Source of the DNA: Sporosarcina highlanderae
GTDB lineage: Bacteria; Bacillota; Bacilli; Bacillales_A; Planococcaceae
Length of the DNA: 64,000 bases
Assembly: GCF_030433715.1 (NCBI RefSeq)
Contig: NZ_JAROCC010000012.1
Span: 54,283 to 118,282 of the forward strand
Reading direction: 5' to 3'
This document shows positions 53,973 through 62,652 of this stretch, piece by piece (within the stretch, counting starts at the first letter, position 1; every line of letters begins with the position of its first letter). The position numbers were made by a program, and so were the translations under genes. Under the pieces are notes generated by a model. The model did no database searches. It worked only from the letters and a program-made list of their open reading frames with translations, and was not told the origin of the DNA.

Positions 53973-54222
53973 AGAAATGTCTTCAAATGCAAACGAAATA
54001 TGAAGTCAATTTACATTAGTTTTTTATAAGTATCAACCGAACGTTGTAAAAAATATAGTCAATATGTAAGCCTCCAATCAAACAACGCATAAAAGGTACG
54101 CTAATTTTTATTTTAGGCTTACGTTATTATTTCTATGAACTTTAGTAAAAGTAATTCAATTAACCAAGCTCTTCCTTCTAAACTGCATACTTTAAAGTAT
54201 TACGTTTAAGGAGGTGATTATA

Positions 54223-54648
54223 GTGGTTAGGATAATTGATTACGAAGCAGTACAACCCATTCGTAGGTTTACTCCCGCTAGACCAATTACGATTCCTCGT
54301 TCACCATTAAGGGTTTCATTGGCAACTATTCGAATAAGAATTCCCAGTGGTGCAACTCTAAATCGTGTAGAATTAATTGCGACAGTAGGAGTGCGTGGGG
54401 TTACAGGCGTATCCCAAATTTTGTTTAGGATCTTCAGAGACGGCAGAGAAATCTTCGATACCCAAGTAGGGATAGAATCCGATTCTGAATCAGAAGTAAA
54501 CTATGTAGAAACATTCCAAGCAATAGATTTTAATGTTGGACAAGGTACACATGTTTATCAAGTAACTGCACAAAATTTGACTCGTGGGACAGAAGCTGAA
54601 ATTGTAGGCCCTGTTTCCTTTAGTGGCTTAGCAATTGCTCAATCATAA
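54223..54648 (+). CDS. Possible exosporium/spore-surface protein
   Basis: Protein of 141 residues, almost all beta strand (ATIRIRIPSGATLNRVELIATVGVRGVTGVSQILFRIFRDGREIFDTQVGIE), reminiscent of ExsF/BxpB-like jelly-roll exosporium proteins. GTG 54223 is 8 bases after AAGGAGGTGAT. A sigma-K-like -10 (CATACTTTA, 54186-54194) precedes it, but no clear -35. Assignment tentative. Confidence 0.5.
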   Translation: MVRIIDYEAVQPIRRFTPARPITIPRSPLRVSLATIRIRIPSGATLNRVELIATVGVRGVTGVSQILFRIFRDGREIFDTQVGIESDSESEVNYVETFQAIDFNVGQGTHVYQVTAQNLTRGTEAEIVGPVSFSGLAIAQS

Positions 54649-54667
54649 AGGGTGATTCTATTGTTAA

Positions 54668-54707
54668 GGAATGCTTGGCTTTAGTAGTAGGCCAAGCATT
54701 CCCTTTT
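54668..54707 (+). terminator. Strong terminator
   Basis: GGAATGCTTGGC (54668-54679) pairs perfectly with GCCAAGCATTCC (54691-54702), then C and T6. Confidence 0.92.
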
Positions 54708-54880
54708 TTAATCTTGTATGTATGGCAGTTTTACAAAGTCGCTCTATTTGTACAAAGAAGGGTCCCTACATAAAACCGAAACCGAAGAGGGTGAAATTAG
54801 GGTTGAATACTCAACTGATGGGATATAGAAAGATAAAGGGAAGTATTCAAAACTAAAAACATTTTAGGAGGGAAAATATA

Positions 54881-55423
54881 ATGAAGAAAATTTACATCTT
54901 ATTTGTCGCGGCATTTGTACTGATCTTAGGAGCTTGCGCCGAATCCGGCGTTTCAACTGGCGGAGATGGTAATTCTGTAGAATCGAAAAACACAGGGGAT
55001 AAAAAAGGGGCACCGAAAAAAGACGACGGTTCGAAATTGGTGGATGCTACTGCTCAAACAACTGAAGCTGCGGGACTGAAAGTAAACCTTGGTGAAATTA
55101 AAATTTCCGAAGATCGAATTGCAGTAGGAATGAACATAGAGAATACGACTACTGACGTACTCACTTTCTACCCGGATATGGGCGGTACTGTCGTTATTGG
55201 AGACATGCAGCTCGATGCGAACTTCATGTACACGGAAGGTTCTATTGGGGGGGAAATTCAAAGTGGCGTTAAAAAAGATGGCGTGATTGTATTCTTGGTT
55301 TCAGAAGGCAAAACAATCGATATATCAGCTGTCAAAGAACTGAAATTTATTTTTGGTGATGTTACTACGAGTGACTATATGACAAGCGAACCTGTGAACT
55401 TTACTGTTCCAGTTCAAGAATAA
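54881..55423 (+). CDS. Lipoprotein
   Basis: Protein of 180 residues with a lipoprotein signal (KKIYILFVAAFVLILGAC, lipobox LGAC with Cys about 19), a Gly/Ser/Lys-rich spacer (to about 55) and a beta-rich domain (LKVNLGEIKISEDRIAVGMNIENTT...) resembling DUF4352-type immunoglobulin-like domains. Surface-anchored after Lgt/Lsp processing; role unknown. SD AGGAGGG. Confidence 0.78.
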   Translation: MKKIYILFVAAFVLILGACAESGVSTGGDGNSVESKNTGDKKGAPKKDDGSKLVDATAQTTEAAGLKVNLGEIKISEDRIAVGMNIENTTTDVLTFYPDMGGTVVIGDMQLDANFMYTEGSIGGEIQSGVKKDGVIVFLVSEGKTIDISAVKELKFIFGDVTTSDYMTSEPVNFTVPVQE

Positions 55424-55513
55424 AGGTAAAAGGCATACTTCATAAAAAAAGGCACATTATATTCATTGAATAGGTTATCATTATAGACGAGAAAAGAAAT
55501 GTAGGTGAACTAA

Positions 55514-55663
55514 GTGGGGAAATATCAATTGGATAACAAAGGTAAATCGGCTGTGACAAAGTATCATGAAAAAAACAAGCCGGCCAAATTTGATAAAAAG
55601 CAGCACTTGGAAAAATTACGTGCGGAGTATTTGAAAAAGAAGCAAAAACAAACAGATGAATAA
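55514..55663 (+). CDS. Small Lys-rich protein
   Basis: Frame of 49 codons (GTG 55514) with 16 Lys: GKYQLDNKGKSAVTKYHEKN, then a helix (HLEKLRAEYLKKKQKQ). SD AGGTG is 7-8 bases upstream and a perfect terminator follows, so it is a credible gene. Function unknown. Confidence 0.6.
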   Translation: MGKYQLDNKGKSAVTKYHEKNKPAKFDKKQHLEKLRAEYLKKKQKQTDE

Positions 55664-55672
55664 TATGAATTA

Positions 55673-55709
55673 AAACATAGGGAGGCTAAATCTCCCTATG
55701 TTTTTTCTT
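55673..55709 (+). terminator. Rho-independent terminator
   Basis: AAACATAGGGAG (55673-55684) pairs with CTCCCTATGTTT (55692-55703), T-run 55701-55706. Confidence 0.92.
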
Positions 55710-55747
55710 ATTCCAAGTTCTCTTGTTCAAATTTGAAGAGAGACCTT

Positions 55748-56617
55748 CTATTTCTTAAAGGGAATATTCAACAATTCCGGAACAGTGACAAACTCGTACC
55801 CTTGCTCTAACAGTGTCGGGATAATCTGGTGAAGCGATTCGATCGTATTGGTTCGATCTCCACCCGATTCTGCCCCATCGTGCATGAGAATAATCGCGCC
55901 TGGATGAGTAATGTCTAACACATTTGAAGCAATAACTTCTGGCGGCTCTTCCTGCCAATCCAACGAATCAACCGACCAGCCAATCACGTAGTAGTTCATG
56001 TCGCGTAGCTTTTCGACTAATTCATTGTATAAGAAGCCATATGGTGGTCTAAATAGTTTTGTCCGGTAACCAATAATGCCGTTTAGAGCGTCCTCCGTTT
56101 TAGTTACTTCCTGCTCTAAGGTTGAAAGGTCGGATTCTTCGACAAGGTTAGGATGGGCGTACGTATGGTTCCCGATTACATGCCCCTCGTTTTGCATTCG
56201 CTTGACAATTTCGGGATTGGCAACGGCCCTTGAACCTAACACGAAGAATGTTGCTGGTACATTGTACTGTTTCAATACATCTAATACATCATTTGAAAAT
56301 CGAGGGTCAGGACCATCATCAAAAGTTAAAGCAACTCGTTTTTGATCAGTAGGACCTTGCAAGAAAAAGATATCCGGGTACCGTTGTTGTAGGATTCTTA
56401 GATCAACGGGCTGCTGAGGGTCTCGAACGGAGTTTTCAGATCCCCCGTCAAGGTCTGGCAAATCCTCTTCTGGATCGCCTTGTATGACCGATTTCGACCC
56501 TTGCTGCGATACATTTATCAAGGGTTCCTGATTCGCATGAACAGTTATGATATCTGTGATATAAAAACTAAATATAACCCCCGTAACCAACAACCACTTG
56601 ACTATCAGATCTTTCAT
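55748..56617 (-). CDS. Polysaccharide deacetylase
   Basis: Extracellular NodB-family deacetylase of 289 residues. Signal peptide/anchor (about 1-27), acidic linker (EEDLPDLDGGSEN), NodB domain with TFDDGPD, zinc ligands in GNHTYAHP, RPPYG, WSVDSLDW and the closing LMHDG. Removes acetyl groups from N-acetylglucosamine of peptidoglycan or another polysaccharide. A run of ATGAATGAATGAA precedes the start. Paralogues are common in spore formers. Confidence 0.9.
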   Translation of the reverse strand: MKDLIVKWLLVTGVIFSFYITDIITVHANQEPLINVSQQGSKSVIQGDPEEDLPDLDGGSENSVRDPQQPVDLRILQQRYPDIFFLQGPTDQKRVALTFDDGPDPRFSNDVLDVLKQYNVPATFFVLGSRAVANPEIVKRMQNEGHVIGNHTYAHPNLVEESDLSTLEQEVTKTEDALNGIIGYRTKLFRPPYGFLYNELVEKLRDMNYYVIGWSVDSLDWQEEPPEVIASNVLDITHPGAIILMHDGAESGGDRTNTIESLHQIIPTLLEQGYEFVTVPELLNIPFKK

Positions 56618-56781
56618 TCATTCATTCATCTCCTTTTTAATTCCTACATGTTGATAACAGAGACTATTTATTATCACCATTGTTAATTTGAACGAAAGAG
56701 GGTTAATTATTCTAAAAAGGAGTGAACGTGGTGCTAATGCCATAGTTTGAATTAAGGAGGGTTTCAATAATAGAAAATAAC

Positions 56782-56826
56782 AAAACCAGTTCTGATCATT
56801 AAGAAAATGATTTGAACTGGTTTTTA
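56782..56826. terminator. Bidirectional terminator-like hairpin
   Basis: AAAACCAGTTC (56783-56793) pairs with GAACTGGTTTT (56814-56824), with an inner TGATCATT/AATGAT pair, between two minus-strand genes; on the minus strand the T-run favours ending the 57-kb gene. The rest of 56618-56859 shows no gene. Confidence 0.75.
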
Positions 56827-56859
56827 AATATACAATGATGAAATAGCAAAAACACACAG

Positions 56860-57489
56860 TTAAACCTGCTCTATCACTGTTGATTGCAACTTCCTTATTT
56901 CCACAACACCCTTGTCCACAGAAGTTTCTACATACCCAATGATCTGCTCAAGGGTAAAGACATGCAGTTTATCATTCAAAACTATGTCTTTATCATACTC
57001 CATATCCCCAATGACAGAAGGCAGAAATTCCATTACATCCTTGGAGGATACTTCATCTAAATCTATAACGGCGGGAATATGGGTTAGGCTATTTTTCAGC
57101 TCATCCTTAAGCCCATAGTACTCTAACAATTTTCCGTTAAGCAGCTGAAAGTCGTTGTGATAGCGTTTGAATACTTCATTATCAGCCTCCATTCTATTTT
57201 TGAGCCATGGGAGGTAGAAGCCCTTAAGCCAAATGTCGTCAGCTATTAAATGTGTAAAGTAGCCCAATACATAAAGATTTTCTGAGGCATCTTGGTATTT
57301 CTCCAAGAAAGCCATATAATCCACATGTCTTGAATAGTCCTTCAAATCTCCTGCAAAGAAGTGGGATGTATCCTTGGATGGGACGGCGTCAGGAGCTACG
57401 CCCCCAATAAGAAAGGGAACCTTATCTTCTATTGACAGCTTCTCAGCTATTTTACGTACAATGATTACATGCATGATCCTTGAGCCCAT
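56860..57489 (-). CDS. Zinc-dependent phospholipase C-like hydrolase
   Basis: Protein of 209 residues with the pattern of the zinc-dependent phospholipase C/S1-P1 fold: N-terminal SRIMHVIIVRKIAEKL, PDAVPSKDTSHFF, and YVLGYFTHLIADDIWLKGF with the HxxxD metal ligands. Such proteins are frequent in Firmicutes; most have no tested substrate. No signal peptide, so probably cytosolic. SD GGAGG(A) precedes the ATG. Confidence 0.75.
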   Translation of the reverse strand: MGSRIMHVIIVRKIAEKLSIEDKVPFLIGGVAPDAVPSKDTSHFFAGDLKDYSRHVDYMAFLEKYQDASENLYVLGYFTHLIADDIWLKGFYLPWLKNRMEADNEVFKRYHNDFQLLNGKLLEYYGLKDELKNSLTHIPAVIDLDEVSSKDVMEFLPSVIGDMEYDKDIVLNDKLHVFTLEQIIGYVETSVDKGVVEIRKLQSTVIEQV

Positions 57490-57639
57490 AGTAAACCTCC
57501 TCCTTTTTTGTAAATTTATGAATTAAAACTAAATGTCCTGTGATTACTATCGTAAACCACTACTATGATTCTGTAAAATTGGTTTAACTAATTTTCTCTG
57601 GGGAAAAGTTAGTGTATGTAAATCTCGGGAGGTGTGTTC

Positions 57640-57966
57640 ATGAATTCGAAATATGAAGAAGTCCTAAAGGTGATTAAAGATTGCATTGAGGCATGTAATA
57701 CTTGCTTTGATGCATGCTTGAAAGAAGAAGATGTGAAGATGATGGCTGAATGTATTCGGTTGGATAGGGAGTGTGCCGATATTTGTGCGTTAGCTGTGCA
57801 AGCGATAACGCGAAATAGCCCATTCACTAATCAGATTTTAGAACTATGTGCAACTGTTTGCGACCGTTGTGCGGAAGAATGCGCTAAGCATGAAGCGGAG
57901 CATTGCAAACGTTGTGCTGAATCTTGCAGAAGATGTGGGGAAGCATGCCGTCAAGCGGTGGCTTAA
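57640..57966 (+). CDS. Four-helix-bundle Cys-rich protein, copper storage-like
   Basis: Protein of 108 residues with 17 Cys spread on helices (CIEACNTCFDACLKEED, RECADICALAVQ, LCATVCDRCAEECAKHEAEHCKRCAESCRRCGEACRQA). This is the DUF326/Csp pattern; B. subtilis Csp3 stores many Cu(I) ions in the bundle core. No Tat or Sec signal, so cytosolic like Csp3. ATG 57640 follows GGGAGG by 7 bases. Confidence 0.88.
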   Translation: MNSKYEEVLKVIKDCIEACNTCFDACLKEEDVKMMAECIRLDRECADICALAVQAITRNSPFTNQILELCATVCDRCAEECAKHEAEHCKRCAESCRRCGEACRQAVA

Positions 57967-58078
57967 CGGTATTGAGAAACATTTGTCATGGAGTATTTTG
58001 GGAAATTGCAGTTGGGTTATGTTAGGTTCTGGTGAAATTTTGAATTAATTCAGAACCTAACGCCCATCACTGCTTTAT

Positions 58079-58495
58079 TCAATCATATATTACATTTTTT
58101 CCTTGTTCTTTTAATGTATTTAAAGATGTAAGCATTTGATTTATTTGTTCATCCGAATGGCGTTCCCATGAACTTAACTCGGCTATTATTTTTAAAGGGA
58201 ATTTAGACCTGTAAGAACGTGTTGGGTTTCCTGGAAATCTCTTGTCGGTTAGGTTTGGATCATTTTCAAATTCACCGGTTGGTTCTACGATATAAATTCT
58301 TTCTTTTGCATTCGATTTTGCTAATTCTGCACCCCATTTAGCAGCTTCCAAAGTTCCAGTAAAATAGATATGATTCGATTTTTTATCCTGATAATTGGAT
58401 AAGTGGAAAGGCTCAAGCAGATCTCCGGTTTTCAGTTCTGCTTTTGTGCCGTGAAAGAATGGACCAGGATCTAAGACATTTTTGTTCTCATTCAT
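58079..58495 (-). CDS. arr: Rifampin ADP-ribosyltransferase
   Basis: Enzyme of 138 residues that inactivates rifamycins by ADP-ribosylating the ansa-chain hydroxyl. The whole sequence follows the Arr family: GPFFHGTKA (His15), NHIYFTG (Tyr44) and EFENDPNLTDKRFPGNPTRSYRS (Asp79) give the H-Y-D triad. ATG at 58495-58493 is used: GGGGTG upstream and family-like N-terminus; the longer in-frame extension is not needed. Predicts reduced rifampin susceptibility if expressed. Confidence 0.93.
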   Translation of the reverse strand: MNENKNVLDPGPFFHGTKAELKTGDLLEPFHLSNYQDKKSNHIYFTGTLEAAKWGAELAKSNAKERIYIVEPTGEFENDPNLTDKRFPGNPTRSYRSKFPLKIIAELSSWERHSDEQINQMLTSLNTLKEQGKNVIYD

Positions 58496-58647
58496 AATAG
58501 ATACACCCCTACTGTTTATTGACTTGCGTACTACAGTATAAGACACGGAATGGAGGAAAAACAGTCTATAAATAATAATCATATGGTTGTATAATAGAGA
58601 TAGGTAGCAAGCTAAAAGCCAATTTAAAAGCGAAGGATTACTATAAA

Positions 58648-59136
58648 CTATTTTGAAAGTCTGTATTGTATTAGCTTGCTTTCGGCTCCTAAATATTCAT
58701 TACTACCGACTCTACTGACTTCCTTAAAACCAATTCTTTCAAGCATTTTTCTGGCCCGATTATTCGTTTCATGTGTTTCAGCATCGAAAACTGTAATTCC
58801 TAAATGTTTTGTGGCATATTCCATCATGCGTTTACTTGCATTAAATCCAATCCCTTTTCCTCACAGCAAACTTTCGCCAATTGCAATGCCCAATTCAGCT
58901 GAATTATCTTTAATGAAGGCTAAGTCTGCATATCCAATTAACTTATTTTCCATTTCAATTCCCATTCTAATAAAGTCTTGAGAACCATTATGAACACAAT
59001 GCTGCCACCACTTAAATAGTTCTTGCTCATTTCTATTCTTATCCCAATCATTCGCCATGCAAAATACCTCGTCCTTACTCCACTGTAAAACATGATCAAA
59101 ATCCTCCATAGTCAATGGCCTAATTTGTAAATCCAT
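58648..59136 (-). pseudogene. GNAT acetyltransferase broken by one stop codon
   Basis: Minus-strand RimJ/RimL-type N-acetyltransferase of about 162 codons, start ATG 59136-59134 with AGGAGTGG upstream. The frame (MDLQIRPLTMEDFDHVLQWSK ... IAIGESLL) meets TGA at 58863-58861 and continues in the same frame (GKGIGFNASKRMMEYATKHLGITVFDAETHETNNRARKMLERIGFKEVSRVG...) to TAG at 58650-58648. The family has Trp at the stop (LW-GKG), so TGG to TGA is likely. The acetyl-CoA site follows the stop, so the short product cannot be active. Sequencing error or read-through are alternatives. Confidence 0.8.
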
Positions 59137-59260
59137 ATTTCCACTCCTATATTTGAAAAAAATATCCTTTATTATACAGATAAATGATGCACAGTTGCTT
59201 TGCAATGTCACTTCTTCAGGTGCGAAAATACAGAACCTGTACGGATATAAGCTGTAAGAT

Positions 59261-59325
59261 ATTAAGTATATCTTTGTCTTTATGGCAATGATATACTTAA
59301 TTTTATTTTCTGAAGAAGATATACT
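59261..59325. repeat. Inverted repeat upstream of the aldolase-like gene
   Basis: TTAAGTATATC (59261-59271) and GATATACTTAA (59289-59299) form an 11-bp inverted repeat with a 17-bp spacer; a third GATATACTT lies at 59317-59325. Possibly operators of the following gene. Confidence 0.45.
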
Positions 59326-59384
59326 TGAAAATAGGATCTATTTTAAGTGTTTAACTAAATTACTGTTAGGGTGGGGGATTAAAA

Positions 59385-60425
59385 ATGATACGTTTTGAAA
59401 GTGATTATGCAGAAGGTGCTCATACACGAATTCTGAAACGACTACTTGAAACCAATGAAGAACAAACGCCTGGATACGGTATGGATGAATATTGTGAAAG
59501 GGCCAGGGGCTATATTAGAGAAGCGTGTGATATGGAGAATGCAGATGTGCACTTCTTAGTCGGCGGGACTCAAGCGAATACTACGATTATCTCTTCCATA
59601 TTGCGCCCGCATCAAGGAGCGGTTTCTGCAATTACGGGCCATATTGCAGGACATGAATCGGGAGCAATTGAAGCCACTGGACATAAAGTGCTTACTTTGC
59701 CGAGTGACGATGGGAAAATTAATGCGAGACAAGTGAAAGAATTATATGACGCTCATTGGAACGATGCCACTCATGAACATATGGTACAGCCGGGTTTGGT
59801 TTACATTTCACACCCTTCCGAGAATGGGACGACTTATAGTAAATCCGAGTTGGAGGAATTGAGTAAAGTTTGCCGGGAATGTGGTTTGCCGTTATTTATG
59901 GATGGAGCTCGATTAGGGTATGGCCTTGCTGCAAAAGACAACGATCTATCTCTTAAAGACATCGCAAGACTTTGTGATGTGTTCTATATCGGTGGAACGA
60001 AATTAGGGGCGTTGTTTGGAGAAGCTGTTGTCATTACAAATGGTGACCTTAAAAGAGACTTCCGGTATATGATCAAACAAAAAGGCGGACTGTTAGCTAA
60101 GGGAAGATTATTAGGGATCCAATTTGAAACCTTGTTTGAAGGTGGCTTATACGATGAGATTTCCAAGCATGCTGTAGACTTGGCGATGATGATTAGAGAA
60201 GCGTTTGTTGAAAAAGGGTTTTCATTACGATATGATTCCAAAACAAATCAACAGTTTCCCATTTTACCGAATGATGTGCTGAGTGAATTGGGCAAGAACT
60301 ACTCTTTTTCCTATTGGGAGAAAGTCGATGATACGCAAAGTGTTGTGAGATTTTGTACGAGTTGGGCTACGAAAAAGGAACATGTTGAACAATTGATTGA
60401 GGATATTAGAAATTTAGATCTTTAA
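59385..60425 (+). CDS. Low-specificity threonine aldolase-like PLP enzyme
   Basis: Beta-eliminating lyase/threonine aldolase family, fold type I, 346 residues. Substrate-binding FESDYAEGAHTRIL near the start, GGTQANTTI, His of the cofactor stack region (HIAGHESGAIE), LFMDGARLGYGL, and the PLP Lys in YIGGTKLGALFGEA. Converts threonine or beta-hydroxy amino acids to glycine and an aldehyde in known relatives. SD GTGGGGG. A terminator follows, so it is a single unit. Confidence 0.88.
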   Translation: MIRFESDYAEGAHTRILKRLLETNEEQTPGYGMDEYCERARGYIREACDMENADVHFLVGGTQANTTIISSILRPHQGAVSAITGHIAGHESGAIEATGHKVLTLPSDDGKINARQVKELYDAHWNDATHEHMVQPGLVYISHPSENGTTYSKSELEELSKVCRECGLPLFMDGARLGYGLAAKDNDLSLKDIARLCDVFYIGGTKLGALFGEAVVITNGDLKRDFRYMIKQKGGLLAKGRLLGIQFETLFEGGLYDEISKHAVDLAMMIREAFVEKGFSLRYDSKTNQQFPILPNDVLSELGKNYSFSYWEKVDDTQSVVRFCTSWATKKEHVEQLIEDIRNLDL

Positions 60426-60445
60426 TGGTATTTTTTACAACAGTG

Positions 60446-60491
60446 AAAAGAAGCATGAATTTTCCAGTGTGGAGGATTATGCTTCTTTTTT
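60446..60491 (+). terminator. Rho-independent terminator
   Basis: AAAAGAAGCAT (60446-60456) pairs with ATGCTTCTTTT (60479-60489), T-run to 60491. Confidence 0.85.
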
Positions 60492-60632
60492 CAGTTTCAT
60501 TCAAAAAATCTATTAAGCATATTTTTCGGGCAGTAGTTTGTATATATTTTTTAAATTCTTAAATTTACTGCAATTTAGGTTTTTACTTGCTATTATAGTA
60601 GAAGGTGAATTAATAGGTAAGGAGTGAAAAGT

Positions 60633-61937
60633 TTGAAGGCGATTCGTGTAGATTATACACCGAACATAAACGGTGTTGTACAAATTCCAGGTTCCAAAAA
60701 TAGCTCATTGGCTCTACTTGCAGCAGCTTGTCTTTCAGATGAAACGATAACCTTTAAAGGAATACCAAATATAGCTGATTTCCGTGTGATTTGTGAAATG
60801 GGAGAAGAAGTTGGACTGAAGATTAAACGTGAACTTTCTGGGGATGTTTCCATCGATCCGAGATGGATATCTTCTACCGATTTTGATCCTGTAAAGTCTT
60901 CTTCATTTAGGACGGCGTATTATTTTATAGGTGCACTACTTGTGAAATATGGAAAAGTGTCAGTAGGTTATCCTGGTGGAGATAATTTTGTCAGCCGGCC
61001 AATCGATCAGCATATAAAGGCTTTAGAAATGATGGGGGCTAAGTTTACGTATCATAACGATTATTATGAGGTAGAAGCGAAAGAATTGCATGGGGCAACC
61101 ATTTATTTTGATACGATCACTTCTGGTGCAACGATCAATGCAATGTTAGCAGCTGTTAGGGCAAAAGGTAAGACGGTGCTATTAAATGCTGCGCGTGATC
61201 CAGAGGTCATTGATACGGCAATTTTTCTAAAAACAATTGGTGCGAAAATAAGTGGGGCTGGAACGGACACGATTCGTATCACCGGTGTAAATCAGTTGCA
61301 TGGCGGAACGCATCGCGTAATTCCCGATCGGTTGATAGCGGGTTCATTCTTAATTGCCGCTGGCGTGGCAGGGGGGAGTGTAACGGTTACAGATGTCATC
61401 CCGGAGCATCTTGGATCCTGCATTTCAAAGCTTGAAGAAATTGGCATGGAAATCGATGTACAGGATAACTCCATTACTGCAAGTTCTACAGGAAAGCTTA
61501 TTGCGTCACGGATTCGAACAGGTATGTATCCAAGTTTTGCAACAGACTTACAGCAACCAATGACAACCTTATTTACTCAAGCTTCTGGGAAAAGTATTGT
61601 AGCGGAAAAAATCTATCCGAATCGATTTCAACATGTCGGTCAACTGAGAAAAATGGGAGCCGACATTAGAGTGCGATCTGGAGTTGCTTTTGTTAAAGGG
61701 AAAAGCAATCTGATGGGGACTACCGTTTCTGCTTCAGATATTCGAGCTGGTATTTCATTGATCCTTGCGGGCATGGTTGCAGAAGGTACTACTTACATTA
61801 CCGGTGTTGATCATATCGAACGCGGTTACGAGGATGCCGTAAATGCTTTTCAATCGGTAGGGGTACGGATTGCTAAAGAAGATATTAACTATAAAATTAA
61901 CAACCCGTTTTACGGGAATGCTCGGAAGGGTTGTTAA
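60633..61937 (+). CDS. UDP-GlcNAc 1-carboxyvinyltransferase paralogue (MurA-like, Cys to Asp)
   Basis: EPSP-synthase-fold enzyme of 434 residues that in the MurA family adds enolpyruvate from PEP to UDP-GlcNAc, the first committed peptidoglycan step. Lys22-Asn23 (GSKNSSL), RPIDQHIKALEMMGA and the C-terminal RFQHVGQLRKMGADI are MurA-like. The loop that should read PGGC(A/S)IG reads PGGDNFVS: Asp117 replaces the fosfomycin-target Cys, as in mycobacterial and chlamydial MurA. TTG 60633 is 8 bases after AAGGAG; GTG 60624 overlaps it. Isolated from other cell-wall genes, so probably a second copy. Confidence 0.85.
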   Translation: MKAIRVDYTPNINGVVQIPGSKNSSLALLAAACLSDETITFKGIPNIADFRVICEMGEEVGLKIKRELSGDVSIDPRWISSTDFDPVKSSSFRTAYYFIGALLVKYGKVSVGYPGGDNFVSRPIDQHIKALEMMGAKFTYHNDYYEVEAKELHGATIYFDTITSGATINAMLAAVRAKGKTVLLNAARDPEVIDTAIFLKTIGAKISGAGTDTIRITGVNQLHGGTHRVIPDRLIAGSFLIAAGVAGGSVTVTDVIPEHLGSCISKLEEIGMEIDVQDNSITASSTGKLIASRIRTGMYPSFATDLQQPMTTLFTQASGKSIVAEKIYPNRFQHVGQLRKMGADIRVRSGVAFVKGKSNLMGTTVSASDIRAGISLILAGMVAEGTTYITGVDHIERGYEDAVNAFQSVGVRIAKEDINYKINNPFYGNARKGC

Positions 61938-61947
61938 ATTAATAATC

Positions 61948-61982
61948 AGGGCTAAGCAAATCCCAACGCTTAGCCCTTTCTT
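61948..61982 (+). terminator. Rho-independent terminator
   Basis: AGGGCTAAGC (61948-61957) pairs with GCTTAGCCCT (61968-61977), followed by TTCTTT. Confidence 0.88.
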
Positions 61983-62067
61983 TAGCGGAGCAGGTTAATT
62001 CAATAAACAATCGATTTGGTAGCCCCAATAAATTAAAATACAGAGTAAATTTATTAGGAGGTATTAG

Positions 62068-62490
62068 ATGAAACCACGAATTTCAGTTATAACATTGGGT
62101 GTAGATGACTTGGAAAGGTCTTTAAAATTTTACAAGGATGGACTTGGACTACCAACAAAAGGAATAGTAGGGCAAGAATTTGAGCATGGTGCTGTTGCAT
62201 TTTTCGATTTACAATCAGGAGTAAAACTCGCAATTTGGAAACGTAAGGATATAGCTCATGACACAAGCATAAACCAGACACCAATAAGTCCAACTGAATT
62301 TACGATTGGTCATAATGTTGGGAGTAAAGAAGAGGTCGATATGGTAATGGAACAGGCAAGGAAGGCTGGTGCAATTATTACAGTTCCAGCACATGATACC
62401 TTTTGGGGAGGATACTCTGGATACTTCCAAGACCCAGAAGGACATTTGTGGGAAGTTGTATGGAATCCAGCTTGGGAATTTACAGAATAA
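62068..62490 (+). CDS. VOC (glyoxalase/bleomycin-resistance-like) protein
   Basis: Protein of 140 residues with two beta-alpha-beta-beta-beta modules: ISVITLGVDDLERSLKFYKDGLGLPTKG and YFQDPEGHLWEVVWNP. A metal-dependent dioxygenase, isomerase or drug-binding role is possible; the family does not tell. SD TAGGAGG. First gene of the repeat-separated array at the window end. Confidence 0.85.
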   Translation: MKPRISVITLGVDDLERSLKFYKDGLGLPTKGIVGQEFEHGAVAFFDLQSGVKLAIWKRKDIAHDTSINQTPISPTEFTIGHNVGSKEEVDMVMEQARKAGAIITVPAHDTFWGGYSGYFQDPEGHLWEVVWNPAWEFTE

Positions 62491-62510
62491 GTGTAAGTAT
62501 ATCTTCATTT

Positions 62511-62594
62511 TCAAATAAAGGGTGCTTTACTTCAAGAAGGAGTAAGGCTTTTTTCTTATTGAACTAACGGGGCAGGTTAGTGGAAGAAGGAATG
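62511..62594. repeat. Cassette-type repeat, copy 1
   Basis: Between the VOC and SUKH genes: GGGTGCTTTACTTCAAG-AAGGAGTAAGG-CTTTTTT (about 62520-62554) followed by TGAACTAACGGGGCAGGTTAGT (about 62562-62582) and GAAGAAGGA. ACTAAC and GTTAGT form an inverted repeat. Two nearly identical copies follow at about 63163 and 63878. Confidence 0.75.
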
Positions 62595-62652
62595 TCTTTT
62601 AGTAGTGGTGAATTATTATCATATAGATGTTTTTAAGGATGGTGTTAAATAG

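Noticed and set aside
54671..54856. 61-codon ORF on the plus strand
   Set aside because: It starts inside the stem of a strong terminator and has no ribosome binding site.
58861..58863. Selenocysteine at the TGA of the GNAT gene
   Set aside because: The family has Trp, not Cys, at this place and no selenocysteine insertion hairpin follows.
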